Positions 1-7,487 are shown, counted from the stretch's first letter. The stretch: 64,000 bases of DNA from EB88 sp965199135 (GCA_965199135.1 OZ240685.1:558001-622000); one strand, 5' to 3'. Notes: generated by a model not told the origin, from the sequence alone. Translations and numbers: made by a program.

Positions 1-261
1 CGACCGCCTACGCCAGAGATGCAGGCAAGGCTGGATGAACTGTTGGGCGGGTTTCATCGCAGGATGGAAGCGCAGCAGTCCGTCGCGGCGAAGCTGGCAG
101 ACTTCGGCAACCGCATGGATACCAGGCTTCAGCAGGAACAGGCGCAGGCGCTTGCCCGTCAGCAGCAGGAGCAGGCATTGAAGCAGCAGCAGGAACAGAC
201 CAAGACCAAAGAGCCGGAGATTGAGCGCGAGCACTCTCGTGGGTTTGGCATAGGAAGGTAA
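1..261 (+). CDS. C-terminal end of a probable relaxase/mobilisation protein (partial)
   Basis: The frame is open from the first base, so the gene starts outside the window; only the last 86 residues are visible. They form a charged, very Gln/Glu-rich helix (repeated QQEQ-like runs) and end in RGFGIGR. Tails of this composition are common on MobA/MobL/TraA-type relaxases, but no catalytic motif (Tyr, HUH) is in view, so the call rests on the tail and on the next gene, which begins 6 bases later and looks like a membrane-anchored mobilisation accessory protein. It could also be any other protein with a coiled-coil tail. Confidence 0.45.
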   Translation, partial: RPPTPEMQARLDELLGGFHRRMEAQQSVAAKLADFGNRMDTRLQQEQAQALARQQQEQALKQQQEQTKTKEPEIEREHSRGFGIGR

Positions 262-267
262 AGCACC

Positions 268-780
268 ATGAGGGACGATGAGCTGTTAGCGATCTACGGA
301 GCCACTCGCCAGCTGGCCGAGGGCATGACGGCGCGGGACGCGGAGCTGAAGCAGAGCACGGCGGCGCTTGAGGCCACTATCGCTCAGGTGCGGCAGTTGC
401 CGGCCATGCTGGGCCAGCAGACCAGCAAGTACATCGCCGCCGGCATCCGGGAGGTGGTGCAGGAGGACTTCAAGCAGCCCATCGAGAAAGCGGTCGAGGG
501 GCCAATCCGGTCGATCGAGGTGGCGGCCTACCATGCGCGGGAGGCGGTCGGGCACCTCAAGGAGGAGGCCCGCTTCCAGAGCTGGACTGTGTTCGCCCTC
601 ATCCTGGCCCTGGGTTTTGCTCTTGGAGCCTTCGGGACGTACTTCTTCTTTACGAGGCAGGTGTCGGCGTTGAACAGCCGTTTCGACCACCTGGAGCAGC
701 TGCTGGTTACGCCTCTGCCTGCTCCAGCGGACATCCACGCTCCGACGCCACAGGCCGGGAAGAAGCATGGGCAGCACTAA
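268..780 (+). CDS. One-span membrane protein, probable mobilisation accessory factor
   Basis: 170 residues. The first ~100 are helical and charged (likely coiled coil or rod), followed by one clear membrane span at about residues 105-129 and a short Pro-rich tail. No enzymatic motif. Small one-span proteins encoded directly after relaxases (MobB-like) tether the relaxosome to the membrane or the coupling protein; that role is inferred from position and topology only. It starts 6 bases after the upstream stop with a GGAAGG element about 9 bases before ATG, so the two genes are probably cotranscribed. Confidence 0.5.
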   Translation: MRDDELLAIYGATRQLAEGMTARDAELKQSTAALEATIAQVRQLPAMLGQQTSKYIAAGIREVVQEDFKQPIEKAVEGPIRSIEVAAYHAREAVGHLKEEARFQSWTVFALILALGFALGAFGTYFFFTRQVSALNSRFDHLEQLLVTPLPAPADIHAPTPQAGKKHGQH

Positions 781-816
781 AGGCAGGCTATAGGATTTGC
801 CGCGCAAGCGCTTGGA

Positions 817-835
817 ACGCGGATACAGCCCGCGT
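817..835. terminator. Possible hairpin after the mobilisation genes
   Basis: ACGCGG and CCGCGT form a 6-bp stem with a 7-base loop, 37 bases after the stop at 780. Flanking GG/CC can extend the stem past one bulged A. There is no T-run, so this is a weak terminator candidate. Confidence 0.3.
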
Positions 836-928
836 CCCACAACCCCACAGCCTCGGCGCCGGGGAATATAGATTATTCGTTAGGCTCACGGAGCATGAAA
901 AGCACGTCGCAAACAAGTGTTGCAGTGC

Positions 929-1744
929 TCAAATCTCAATCTTATGGATAAAACGTAATGTGAAGACACACAAGGCAAGGGCAAAGACAAGATGCAGGCA
1001 AATGTTCAGCATTGAAGGTAAAGTGAAGCTGCCCGGCAAGAGCAGAAGCTCGGAAGCTACAGGTTTCGAAAAGGCAATCATCGCCGGCATGAAGTAGACA
1101 AGTGAGGTGCTGAAGGAAGCACACGATCTGATCCTCGGATTCTGACTAAAGATGAGCCAGCGTTTCGCATGAAAAATAGAAACGATACATATGCCGAGCG
1201 AAAAGCCAGCGAAATAACGTGCCCCGATGTGTAGCGAGGCAAGCAGGGGGATCAGGCCCTGATGCGCACCAAGTGGGGTTACAAAGGGTGGGATGATCTG
1301 TGCGATAGCGATCAGATGATCCAGCACAGGAGCACGCACGAGCGCGAGCCAACCAATGGCGACGAGCACGATCAAAGCGGGAATGCAGAAGATGCCTGCT
1401 GTTGCTAGGAGCCATGGAGCAAGGAACACACTCAAACGGCTTTTCGGACGCGTGAGCAGAAAGCGTGCTCGCGCGGTATCCGCCGGGAGATTAGTGACAC
1501 CGATGCTAAGACTGCCTCCGAGGATAAGGGCAGCTAAAGCTTCCATTACAAACAGTGAGCCAAGCAGAAGATGAGTGTCGGCTGGGGTTGCCCTGCGGTG
1601 AGATGCGGTATGCCAGAGCACGCCAAAATCCCAGAAGCTCCCTGCAGAAGTGCTGAGTATGCTAACAAGTGCGCATGCGAGGCAGACGACGGCTGCTGCT
1701 AGAAACGGTTTGTAAGCGGAAAGCAGAAATGGAGAAATTCGCAT
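929..1744 (-). CDS. ABC transporter permease-like membrane protein
   Basis: 271 residues with about six hydrophobic spans and no soluble domain. It is the last gene of a minus-strand set of GntR regulator, ABC ATPase and two membrane proteins, the usual content of YtrA-type export or resistance cassettes. Sequence similarity to known ABC-2 permeases is not obvious to the eye, so the call is from topology and context. A 71-base gap separates it from the upstream membrane protein gene. The DNA of this cassette is visibly less GC-rich than the rest of the window, which fits acquisition by transfer. Substrate unknown. Confidence 0.6.
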   Translation of the reverse strand: MRISPFLLSAYKPFLAAAVVCLACALVSILSTSAGSFWDFGVLWHTASHRRATPADTHLLLGSLFVMEALAALILGGSLSIGVTNLPADTARARFLLTRPKSRLSVFLAPWLLATAGIFCIPALIVLVAIGWLALVRAPVLDHLIAIAQIIPPFVTPLGAHQGLIPLLASLHIGARYFAGFSLGICIVSIFHAKRWLIFSQNPRIRSCASFSTSLVYFMPAMIAFSKPVASELLLLPGSFTLPSMLNICLHLVFALALCVFTLRFIHKIEI

Positions 1745-1815
1745 GGAAAGCCTCGGTAGGAAGTTTCGTGATGCGCTAAGCGTGTTCGTATTAAGCCGCT
1801 ATAGGAAGCGATCAA

Positions 1816-2853
1816 TCATAGTTCACGACGCTGGGCTGCTTGCTGCGCAAAAACGAGCAACAGAAAAGAGAGCGTGGTCGGGAAGATAAGATCCAAATAC
1901 GGGGATGGATGGCCAAGCTGTGTGGAGAGGAACAAAGTGCGAGTCGCACGAGCCAGAGGTGGCGAAAGAATCGCGGCAACTTGTACACCGACCACTGCAA
2001 TGATAAGGATGAAAGAGCGCAAAGCCGCTGTGCCAAAAAAGCTAGGCGGCAGCGCGAAGGCCGCAACGATAAAGCTGAATACCACCGCACTTCCCGTAAT
2101 GAGAGCGAGACCGAGGCGCAAAGCCGAGGTCTGAAGGGAAAGCATCAGGTGATGGCTTTCCTCGACCGTCATATACATCGTGCCGGGAAGCCCATTGAGG
2201 TGGACGGCAGCGGGTAGATGCTGACTGTTCGGAGCCACATCGCGGGCAGCGTCGAAAAGATGCTTCCAAACGGGCCCGTGAACAACAAGCAGAGTTAGGA
2301 AAGAGCCCAAAGCTCCGGTTGCGATGCCGAAGAGTAAAGCTACATAGATGCCGCCCACTCGACCCCAAAACAAAAAGCGTAGCGATACAGGGCGCGTGCG
2401 CAGAAAGGCTGGTCCGCTCGTGACGAAACCAAAGATTGACACGATTGCCGCGATAAACGAAAAAATCCCCAGGTAAGTGCTTGCGCTCCCATAGGCGGTG
2501 AGATAGCTGTACCAGACGCGCTCGGGAAGACTTTGCTGCAGGCCATAACGATCGACATTCCCAGGCAACAGACTGCTAGCCAGGACTACAAAGGATGCGT
2601 AGGCCATGACTCCATAGACCCAAAGCAGCAGATTGCGCTGTGCGGTTAGATAAGCGCGTTCCGGCAAAGTAAATCGGTGAAGCAGACGACTAGAAGATGT
2701 GGTGCGCCCTGGCGTGAATGGACGTGTTTCTTTATCGCCCTGTAGCTCCTGCATGCGGATGGCCCGCCGCAGCTGCACGCGGCGGATGAAAATGAATAGG
2801 TACATGGGACTGAAGAGCGCGATTGCGGTGAACAAATGTGGCGAAAGGCTCAT
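1816..2853 (-). CDS. ABC transporter permease-like membrane protein
   Basis: 345 residues. An N-terminal span (about 8-26) is followed by a basic cytosolic loop, then about five more spans separated by a large non-cytosolic loop in the middle, a layout seen in ABC-2-type permeases. The start codon overlaps the stop of the ATPase gene by 4 bases (ATGA), so translation is coupled and the product almost certainly pairs with that ATPase. Together with the following membrane protein it would form the transmembrane half of an exporter. Substrate cannot be told from sequence. Confidence 0.65.
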   Translation of the reverse strand: MSLSPHLFTAIALFSPMYLFIFIRRVQLRRAIRMQELQGDKETRPFTPGRTTSSSRLLHRFTLPERAYLTAQRNLLLWVYGVMAYASFVVLASSLLPGNVDRYGLQQSLPERVWYSYLTAYGSASTYLGIFSFIAAIVSIFGFVTSGPAFLRTRPVSLRFLFWGRVGGIYVALLFGIATGALGSFLTLLVVHGPVWKHLFDAARDVAPNSQHLPAAVHLNGLPGTMYMTVEESHHLMLSLQTSALRLGLALITGSAVVFSFIVAAFALPPSFFGTAALRSFILIIAVVGVQVAAILSPPLARATRTLFLSTQLGHPSPYLDLIFPTTLSFLLLVFAQQAAQRREL

Positions 2854-3764
2854 GCCTCAACCTCCTTACCGTCTCGTGTACGGCAGAGCTCGAGAAAGAT
2901 GTCATTCAAGGAGAGTGGGGCGCTGTCGAGGATGGTGGCACCATTCCGCGCCAGATCGGCAGCAAATACTTCGGGATCTTGTTGAAGGATGTATTCGGTG
3001 CCACGTCCGGACGGACGGGTGGAGATAATGGATGGACTGCTCTGTGGCAAGGAAGTGCCGGAGACTGTGAGGCGACGGAAGCGAGCGCGAATATCGTCAA
3101 GTCGGCCTTCCAGCAGAAGATGGCCACGATCCATAATGCCGATCCAGTCCGCGATCCGTTCGATTTCATGCAGTTGATGACTGGAAAGGAAGACCGTACG
3201 ACCTTCACTCGTACATTCTTCCACAAGGATACTGAGCAAAGTGTCAAGGACTACGGGATCAAGGCCGATCGTGGGTTCGTCAAGGATGAGGAGCGGAGAG
3301 CGCTGAGCAATAGCGCAGATCAGGGCGGCCTTGGTCTTGTTTCCCAGAGAGAGTTTTAACCCCGGCGTATCAAGTGGAAGCTCCAGCCGCTCAATAAGGG
3401 TGCGAGCCAGCGCGTCGGACCAGGTATTAGGATAGTAGGCGCGATTGGTCTCAAACAGTCGACGTGGGGTTCCCACAGACAGTCCCTTATCTTCAGGCAC
3501 ATAGCCGACCTGTTGGAGCACTGTCACTCGATCGGGGTCTTCAAACGGCTGCAGGCCGAAGACCTCAAGCGACCCGGAGGTGGGGCGGGCGAGTCCGAGA
3601 GCCATGCGGATGGTAGTAGTTTTGCCCGCACTATTACGGCCTAATAGCCCGTAAATAGAACCGCTTGGCACATTAAGAGACAAGTCATCGACGGCACAAA
3701 CTTTGCGGGTGCCGTGTCCGTAGGTCTTTGTTAGGGATCGAGTCTGAATAGCAAAGCTGGTCAT
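2850..3764 (-). CDS. ABC transporter ATP-binding protein
   Basis: 304 residues. Walker A GRNSAGKT at residues 42-49, Walker B LLILDEP ending near residue 164 with catalytic Glu at about 163, D-loop GLDP, and switch His at about 196 in SSHQLHE. The signature loop reads LSLGNK instead of LSGGQ, as in some ABC-2-type export ATPases. The last ~90 residues are an accessory domain typical of this exporter class. It overlaps both neighbours by 4 bases (regulator upstream, permease downstream), a tightly coupled operon. Likely exports a toxic compound or peptide, by analogy with YtrB/CcmA-type ATPases. Confidence 0.9.
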   Translation of the reverse strand: MTSFAIQTRSLTKTYGHGTRKVCAVDDLSLNVPSGSIYGLLGRNSAGKTTTIRMALGLARPTSGSLEVFGLQPFEDPDRVTVLQQVGYVPEDKGLSVGTPRRLFETNRAYYPNTWSDALARTLIERLELPLDTPGLKLSLGNKTKAALICAIAQRSPLLILDEPTIGLDPVVLDTLLSILVEECTSEGRTVFLSSHQLHEIERIADWIGIMDRGHLLLEGRLDDIRARFRRLTVSGTSLPQSSPSIISTRPSGRGTEYILQQDPEVFAADLARNGATILDSAPLSLNDIFLELCRTRDGKEVEA

Positions 3765-4207
3765 GAATCCGTCTCCGCAGTAGCGCTTGATTTTGGCTTT
3801 CGGCTTCTATCAGTTGAAGAATGCAGGGCATCAAAAGCTTCGTTCAGTAATCTCGCAACATCCTCGCGAACAACACGGAGCTGCGCTGCCTCGACAGCAA
3901 GCTGGTTCGCAAGAGGACGTAAGCGGCGCAGTTTCTCAGACTTGAGAAGACCTTGGCCTGCTGCGGCTGCTTCCCCCACGAAAGTGCCGCCTCCGGGAAC
4001 CGTTCGAATTACGCCGTCCCGTTCCAGGTTCTGAAAAGCGCGCGCTACGGTATTCGGGTTGATGCGAAGTTCGGCAGCAGTGCGGCGCGTGGATGGGAGC
4101 TGATCGCCCGGCTGGAGAAGTCCTGAAGAAATGCTGTGTTTAATTTGCTGCTCCAGCTGCAAATAGACGGGTACACCGGAGCTTGCCGAGATGTGCAACG
4201 ACAACAT
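3761..4207 (-). CDS. GntR-family transcriptional regulator (YtrA type)
   Basis: 148 residues: winged helix-turn-helix at about 11-80 (PVYLQLEQQI, PSTRRTAAELRINPNTVARAF, then the GGGTFV wing) and a short helical C-terminal part, the size and layout of the YtrA subfamily, which represses its own ABC-transporter operon. It is the first gene of the minus-strand cassette and overlaps the ATPase gene by 4 bases. The start codon lies inside one arm of a perfect 14-bp inverted repeat (4201-4240), the likely autoregulatory operator. No Shine-Dalgarno precedes the ATG, and the predicted -10 is only 7 bases upstream, so the mRNA is probably leaderless. Confidence 0.9.
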   Translation of the reverse strand: MLSLHISASSGVPVYLQLEQQIKHSISSGLLQPGDQLPSTRRTAAELRINPNTVARAFQNLERDGVIRTVPGGGTFVGEAAAAGQGLLKSEKLRRLRPLANQLAVEAAQLRVVREDVARLLNEAFDALHSSTDRSRKPKSSATAETDS

Positions 4208-4240
4208 AACCGTATTAGTACATCAGTACGGTTATGTTGT
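4201..4240. repeat. Perfect 14-bp inverted repeat, probable GntR operator
   Basis: Arms ACAACATAACCGTA (4201-4214) and its exact complement (4227-4240) flank a 12-base spacer that itself contains two AGTAC half-words. One arm covers the GntR start codon, the other overlaps the predicted -35. YtrA-type regulators bind palindromic sites in their own promoter, so this is the best operator candidate. Confidence 0.75.
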
Positions 4241-4243
4241 AAA
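4215..4243 (-). promoter_or_regulatory. Predicted promoter of the GntR-ABC operon (leaderless)
   Basis: On the minus strand: -35 TTTACA (4243-4238), 17-base spacer, -10 TACTAA (4220-4215), then 7 bases to the ATG at 4207. Transcription would begin at or within a base or two of the start codon. The promoter sits wholly within the inverted repeat footprint, so binding of the regulator would block RNA polymerase. Confidence 0.65.
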
Positions 4244-4545
4244 TGATTGCATGTTTGTTCTCATGGCAACCAAGTTCTCTTGGCCGGATCTATGGGCTGT
4301 ACTCTCTGAAACGTCCGTAGAAAGAATGTAACAGGGCGCGGCAACGCGTTAGAAACAGGTGTGGAGCGAAGGGTTGTGGACGAATATATCGTTGAATGTT
4401 CTATCATCAGTCCGTGATGTTCTTCTCCATTAGCTAAATCGGGTAGAGAAAAGCAGGCCGCGACGGCAGGTCGGGGTCCTCTTGTCTTTTAAGCGGCGTC
4501 GTTCAGCGCTGCTCACTCACCGGTTTAGAAAAATTTGGAGAAGTT
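4244..4545. other. Intergenic region upstream of the PcfJ-domain gene
   Basis: No convincing coding frame or RNA gene. The only clear element is the Shine-Dalgarno GGAG at 4537-4540, five bases before the ATG at 4546. The region must hold the plus-strand promoter for the PcfJ-domain gene, but no strong -35/-10 pair stands out. Confidence 0.4.
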
Positions 4546-5739
4546 ATGTCTTGGTCTGAACGTTATGTTCAGGATCACAAGCTGCGAACGGACTGCGCCA
4601 TCCACCGCGCGTATACGGAACTAGCCTCAGATCCTCCTGCATTTATCAAATTTCAAGAGATTTTAACCTGCGCCCGCGAGCGATCGTCACGCTTGTTCGA
4701 GGCACCTGTCTGCGAAGGACGGCACCTTGGCGTGGACGCGCTCGTCAACCTATCTAGATTTCGAAGCGCTCACATTCGTTCATTGAATGACTGGGCGGGC
4801 ACATCAGAATCTTGGCGACCTGCTGTTGCATGTTTGGCTCATCACCTTATCTGTGACTACAAAGTACCGGTCTTCCTAGCCTCCTCCTGGTACGGAGCTG
4901 ACGCAGCTGCAGACAGTAAACGTGCCTGGTTCATCGAACACTCGCGCGGAGCTAGTTTTAGATCGCTCGACCTGCCGATAGCGATGACCCGAAAGATGGA
5001 ACATATCTTCTTGGCATCGCAGGATCATCTATCAATCGAATACGCCATGCGCAGAGCGGAATTGCTCGCTTTGGGAGCCTCTATCGAATTCGTGAAAGAG
5101 GTTATGTCTACTCAGTTGGCCACAGACCTGCGGCACAGCGAGTTCTGGCGGTCCGTCTGGATGTTCCTAATCTCAAATGCTGGCGAGGTAGACCCTCTTC
5201 AGATTGGACCCATGATCGACTACATTCAGTCGGTTAGACGCGACCGAGTACAGGATGGAATAACGGATTTCGGTTCGTCTCGGCCAGAGTTCTCCATGAA
5301 GGGTCGGACAGCCCAATCGATGCTGCGGCTTATGCGGGAATGGCACCGTAGTCTTGGCACTGGAAACGCATCTCTCTCTTGGGTACGGTCGCCACTTAAA
5401 CCGCTGCTCTTTGAAGAGCCCAGTCGCGATGGTTTAGAAGAGCCAAGACGCTGGCAAGTAATGGAACTTCTCAATAGTGCTCAGCTTCGGAATGAAGGGG
5501 CGGCGCTCCATCATTGTGTGGCGAGCTATGCCGACCGTTGCTATCGCGGAACCTCAAGCATTTGGTCACTCCACTTCTGGCAGGATGAAAAGATCAGTCA
5601 CGTGCTAACGGTAGAAGTCGATCCCAGGAGGCGTGCTGTCGTTCAAGCTCGCGGTCGGGCGAATCGCGCAGCGTCCGGAAAACCACTTCGAATTTTGCAG
5701 GATTGGGCTCTTCAGGAGAGGCTACGGATGGCTATTTGA
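4546..5739 (+). CDS. PcfJ-domain protein
   Basis: 397 residues. The C-terminal ~90 residues carry the PcfJ-like pattern: an EG-x-x-LHHCV core (about 317-325), Cys332, then a strand-rich IWSLHF...HVLTVEV region and a QARGRANR segment (367-374). PcfJ was named from the enterococcal conjugative plasmid pCF10; its biochemical activity is not established. The N-terminal ~300 residues are not recognisable. It has a good Shine-Dalgarno (GGAG, 5-base spacing) and is followed 150 bases later by parA, consistent with a plasmid or integrative-element gene. Codon use is more AT-rich than the housekeeping genes to the right. Confidence 0.7.
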   Translation: MSWSERYVQDHKLRTDCAIHRAYTELASDPPAFIKFQEILTCARERSSRLFEAPVCEGRHLGVDALVNLSRFRSAHIRSLNDWAGTSESWRPAVACLAHHLICDYKVPVFLASSWYGADAAADSKRAWFIEHSRGASFRSLDLPIAMTRKMEHIFLASQDHLSIEYAMRRAELLALGASIEFVKEVMSTQLATDLRHSEFWRSVWMFLISNAGEVDPLQIGPMIDYIQSVRRDRVQDGITDFGSSRPEFSMKGRTAQSMLRLMREWHRSLGTGNASLSWVRSPLKPLLFEEPSRDGLEEPRRWQVMELLNSAQLRNEGAALHHCVASYADRCYRGTSSIWSLHFWQDEKISHVLTVEVDPRRRAVVQARGRANRAASGKPLRILQDWALQERLRMAI

Positions 5740-5746
5740 TAGCCAT
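5728..5746 (+). terminator. Hairpin across the PcfJ-gene stop codon
   Basis: ATGGCTAT and ATAGCCAT form a perfect 8-bp stem with a TTG loop; the stop codon is in the loop/right arm. There is no T-run, so it may be a weak terminator or an RNA-stability element. Confidence 0.35.
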
Positions 5747-5872
5747 ATGGCAAGTAGTCACACTAGTTGCCGCAAACCCTCTTGAAATGGAGAGGTATCT
5801 GGCACGATACGACCGTGAGAAAAGCCATCACGAGGGATGACGTGGCGGTATACTCATCAATTCGTCGCAGCG

Positions 5873-5892
5873 TATAGGTGTATACACGTATG
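5873..5892. promoter_or_regulatory. TATACGTGTATAC-type site pair over the parA start
   Basis: Two overlapping, inverted copies of the motif share the palindromic core GTGTATACAC: TATAGGTGTATAC forward (5873-5885, one mismatch) and ATACGTGTATACAC reverse (5878-5891). The core spans the possible GTG start and ends at the ATG start of parA. It is a likely binding site for the ribbon-helix-helix partner, for autoregulation or partition. Confidence 0.6.
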
Positions 5893-6558
5893 GTTATTAT
5901 CGCGGTCATAGCTGAAAAGGGCGGAGCGGGCAAGACCACGTCGTCTCTCGATCTAGCCGTTACAGCGGTGCAGAAGGGCCACAAGGCTGCAGTTCTTGAC
6001 GTGGACCCGCAGGCTACCGCGTCCAAGTGGACCGACAGGCGCACCGAGGAACTTCCGTGGGTCGTGCCTACACACGCCGTCAGGTTGGGCGCAGCCATCG
6101 AGCAGGCCAAGGCTCAAGGGGTTGATTTCATCGTGATCGATACTCCCCCGCACTCGTCCACCGATGCAGCCGAGGCAGCACGTCGCGCCGATGTGGTGGT
6201 TAGCCCAGTGGAGCCTCATCTGTTCGGCCTTGAGACCGTTTCCAAGCTAGCCGACCTATTGCGCGTTGCCGGTGATCCTCCATCGTTCTTTGTAGTCAAC
6301 AAGGCACCGACCCAAGGCACCGAGGGCGCAAACGCCGTTGAGTACATCAAGCAGCAGGGATTTAAAGTCTGTCCGACCGTGATCCACTTGCGGGCCGCTC
6401 ACCGTCATGCGAGCAACATCGGAAAGACCGCAGTCGAATACGAAGCCGACAGCAAAGCCGCGCAAGAAACACTACAGCTATACGTGTATACACTCAAACT
6501 TGTAAGCACCCAGAGGAAAATAGATGCCAAAGCCGAATCCGCTCTCGCAGGGGCTTGA
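5890..6558 (+). CDS. parA: ParA-family partition ATPase (short, type Ib-like)
   Basis: 222 residues from ATG 5890 (226 from the in-frame GTG at 5878). Deviant Walker A KGGAGKT at about residues 10-16 with the signature Lys, switch-I-like VLDVDPQATASKW, and Walker B FIVIDTPP. There is no N-terminal helix-turn-helix, so it fits the small type Ib ParA class that works with an RHH-type centromere-binding partner to distribute plasmids along the nucleoid. The 3' end overlaps that partner gene by 35 bases and contains a second copy of the TATACGTGTATAC motif. Could alternatively maintain an integrative element. Confidence 0.85.
   Translation: MVIIAVIAEKGGAGKTTSSLDLAVTAVQKGHKAAVLDVDPQATASKWTDRRTEELPWVVPTHAVRLGAAIEQAKAQGVDFIVIDTPPHSSTDAAEAARRADVVVSPVEPHLFGLETVSKLADLLRVAGDPPSFFVVNKAPTQGTEGANAVEYIKQQGFKVCPTVIHLRAAHRHASNIGKTAVEYEADSKAAQETLQLYVYTLKLVSTQRKIDAKAESALAGA
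6479..6493. promoter_or_regulatory. TATACGTGTATACAC site inside the parA 3' end
   Basis: Same motif as over the parA start and after the RHH gene, in forward orientation here. It encodes part of ParA (LYVYT), lies 31 bases before the RHH start codon, and is a candidate site for the RHH protein. Confidence 0.6.
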
Positions 6559-6802
6559 ACAGCAACAGGCTCCGTCCCGTGTCACTTCGGAGCCTATGAA
6601 GCTCATAAAGTCGTCTGGCCGTCCGTCACGTAATGGCCGTGTCTTAGTCGGCGGACATTTCGCGCCCGAGGTCCAAACCGCCCTGAAGATCGTAGCCGCC
6701 CAGGAGCGGACGACAGTGCAGGCGTTACTGGCCGAGGGGATCAACACGATTTTCGCTAGTCGTGGAAAGCCGGAAATCGCAGAGTTCACCGCAGGGAACT
6801 AA
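6524..6802 (+). CDS. Ribbon-helix-helix DNA-binding partner of ParA (ParB/ParG-like)
   Basis: 92 residues: a flexible basic N-terminal tail (1-45), then strand RVLVGGHF and two helices (PEVQTALKIVAAQE, TTVQALLAEGINTIF), the ribbon-helix-helix fold of centromere-binding proteins in type Ib par systems. Such proteins bind repeated sites, stimulate ParA ATPase through the N-terminal tail and repress the operon. AGGA lies 6-7 bases before ATG, within the end of parA, so the pair is translationally linked. The repeated TATACGTGTATAC motif before parA, within parA and after this gene is the obvious candidate target. Confidence 0.8.
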   Translation: MPKPNPLSQGLEQQQAPSRVTSEPMKLIKSSGRPSRNGRVLVGGHFAPEVQTALKIVAAQERTTVQALLAEGINTIFASRGKPEIAEFTAGN

Positions 6803-6810
6803 GCTACTCC

Positions 6811-6825
6811 TATACGTGTATACGC
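6811..6825. promoter_or_regulatory. TATACGTGTATAC site downstream of the RHH gene
   Basis: Forward copy of the motif (13 of 13 in the core), 8 bases after the RHH stop and 22 bases before the next ATG. It could serve as a centromere half-site or as an operator for the following small gene. Confidence 0.6.
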
Positions 6826-6847
6826 GTAAGCCGGGAAATCAGTACCG

Positions 6848-7057
6848 ATGAGCCGAAACAGTCCAGACGACGAGCTACAGCCCCTAACGGCGTTCCTGCC
6901 GGGGCTTGACCTTGGAGCCGGGCTCAGAGCCCCGGACAAGAAGGCCGGGGCAGGGAAGCGTCCCAGGGCGACCATTGCACTCATCGAGCGGCGGGTGATC
7001 GAGGCGGCAGCGGCAGACCACGCCGATCAATCCATCCTCACTCCGCTATGGCGCTGA
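6848..7057 (+). CDS. Small hypothetical protein of the accessory segment
   Basis: 69 residues, Ala/Arg-rich, with a basic central stretch (KKAGAGKRPRATI) and a C-terminal helix (ALIERRVIEAAAADHA). No family recognised. It follows parA/RHH on the same strand, after the third copy of the repeated motif, and ends just before the remains of a decayed gene in the same frame. No good Shine-Dalgarno precedes its ATG. It may be a real small gene or the surviving front part of a longer one. Confidence 0.4.
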   Translation: MSRNSPDDELQPLTAFLPGLDLGAGLRAPDKKAGAGKRPRATIALIERRVIEAAAADHADQSILTPLWR

Positions 7058-7066
7058 CGTGTATTC

Positions 7067-7326
7067 ATGGATGGCGGAGCGGTTGCCCGTATTGAGCAGC
7101 ACAAAGCGGCTTTCGTGCCATGGGTCTCTTTTCTCAGCAGTTCGGCGTGGGGTAGGACGAGATCCGCATATTCTGCCGCGCGTTCAAGGTAGCGCTCAGC
7201 CAGGTTCAGGCGGTCTACCGTCAGGCGCGGGTGAAGCGGGGCACTGGTGGCTTAACCCTCTGGCACAGTCCCCCACCGGTCAAGCGCAAGCTCTTTCCGA
7301 CCTTTATGGGCAAGCCGCAGAAGTAA
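7067..7326 (+). pseudogene. Decayed small gene at the edge of the accessory segment
   Basis: From ATG 7067 the frame reads VARIEQHKAAFVPWVSFL and then goes out of register near 7130-7141. In the next frame the text continues as FGVG, an amber codon at 7153, DEIRIFCRAFKVALSQVQ, and ends with LFPTFMGKPQK and a TAA at 7324. Restoring one frameshift and reading the amber as Trp gives one continuous basic protein of about 85 residues. Both halves look like genuine protein, so this is better explained as a degraded gene than as non-coding DNA. Family unknown. Confidence 0.55.
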
Positions 7327-7379
7327 GTCCGGACGTTCGGCGGTGTTGGATGTGGGAAAGCCTGTGACTTGTGCCATTC

Positions 7380-7414
7380 ATCCACGATCACGTTGTCACG
7401 CTATCCACGATCAC
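7380..7414. repeat. 12-bp direct repeat near the segment boundary
   Basis: ATCCACGATCAC occurs at 7380-7391 and again at 7403-7414 (period 23). It lies between the decayed accessory gene and the first chromosomal-type gene. It may be an operator for the sialate esterase, or part of an attachment region; nothing else supports either. Confidence 0.35.
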
Positions 7415-7487
7415 TTCGGCAGCAAGCGGTATCCTGTTGCCGACGCGAAGCGCCTGCTGGCGCCGCGCCGAAAGGAGTTCTTCCCCC

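Noticed and set aside
5763..6110. Minus-strand frame opposite parA
   Set aside because: Antisense to a complete ParA with intact motifs; no ribosome site.
7059..7367. A 102-residue frame from a GTG at 7059
   Set aside because: It is in a different frame from the coherent remnants at 7067-7326 and reads as Pro/Gly/Ser/Arg noise; the two-frame pseudogene explains the region better.
7371..7487. Upstream extension of the sialate esterase frame
   Set aside because: No ribosome site, no signal peptide; the TTG at 7488 has AGGAG and a signal peptide directly after it.
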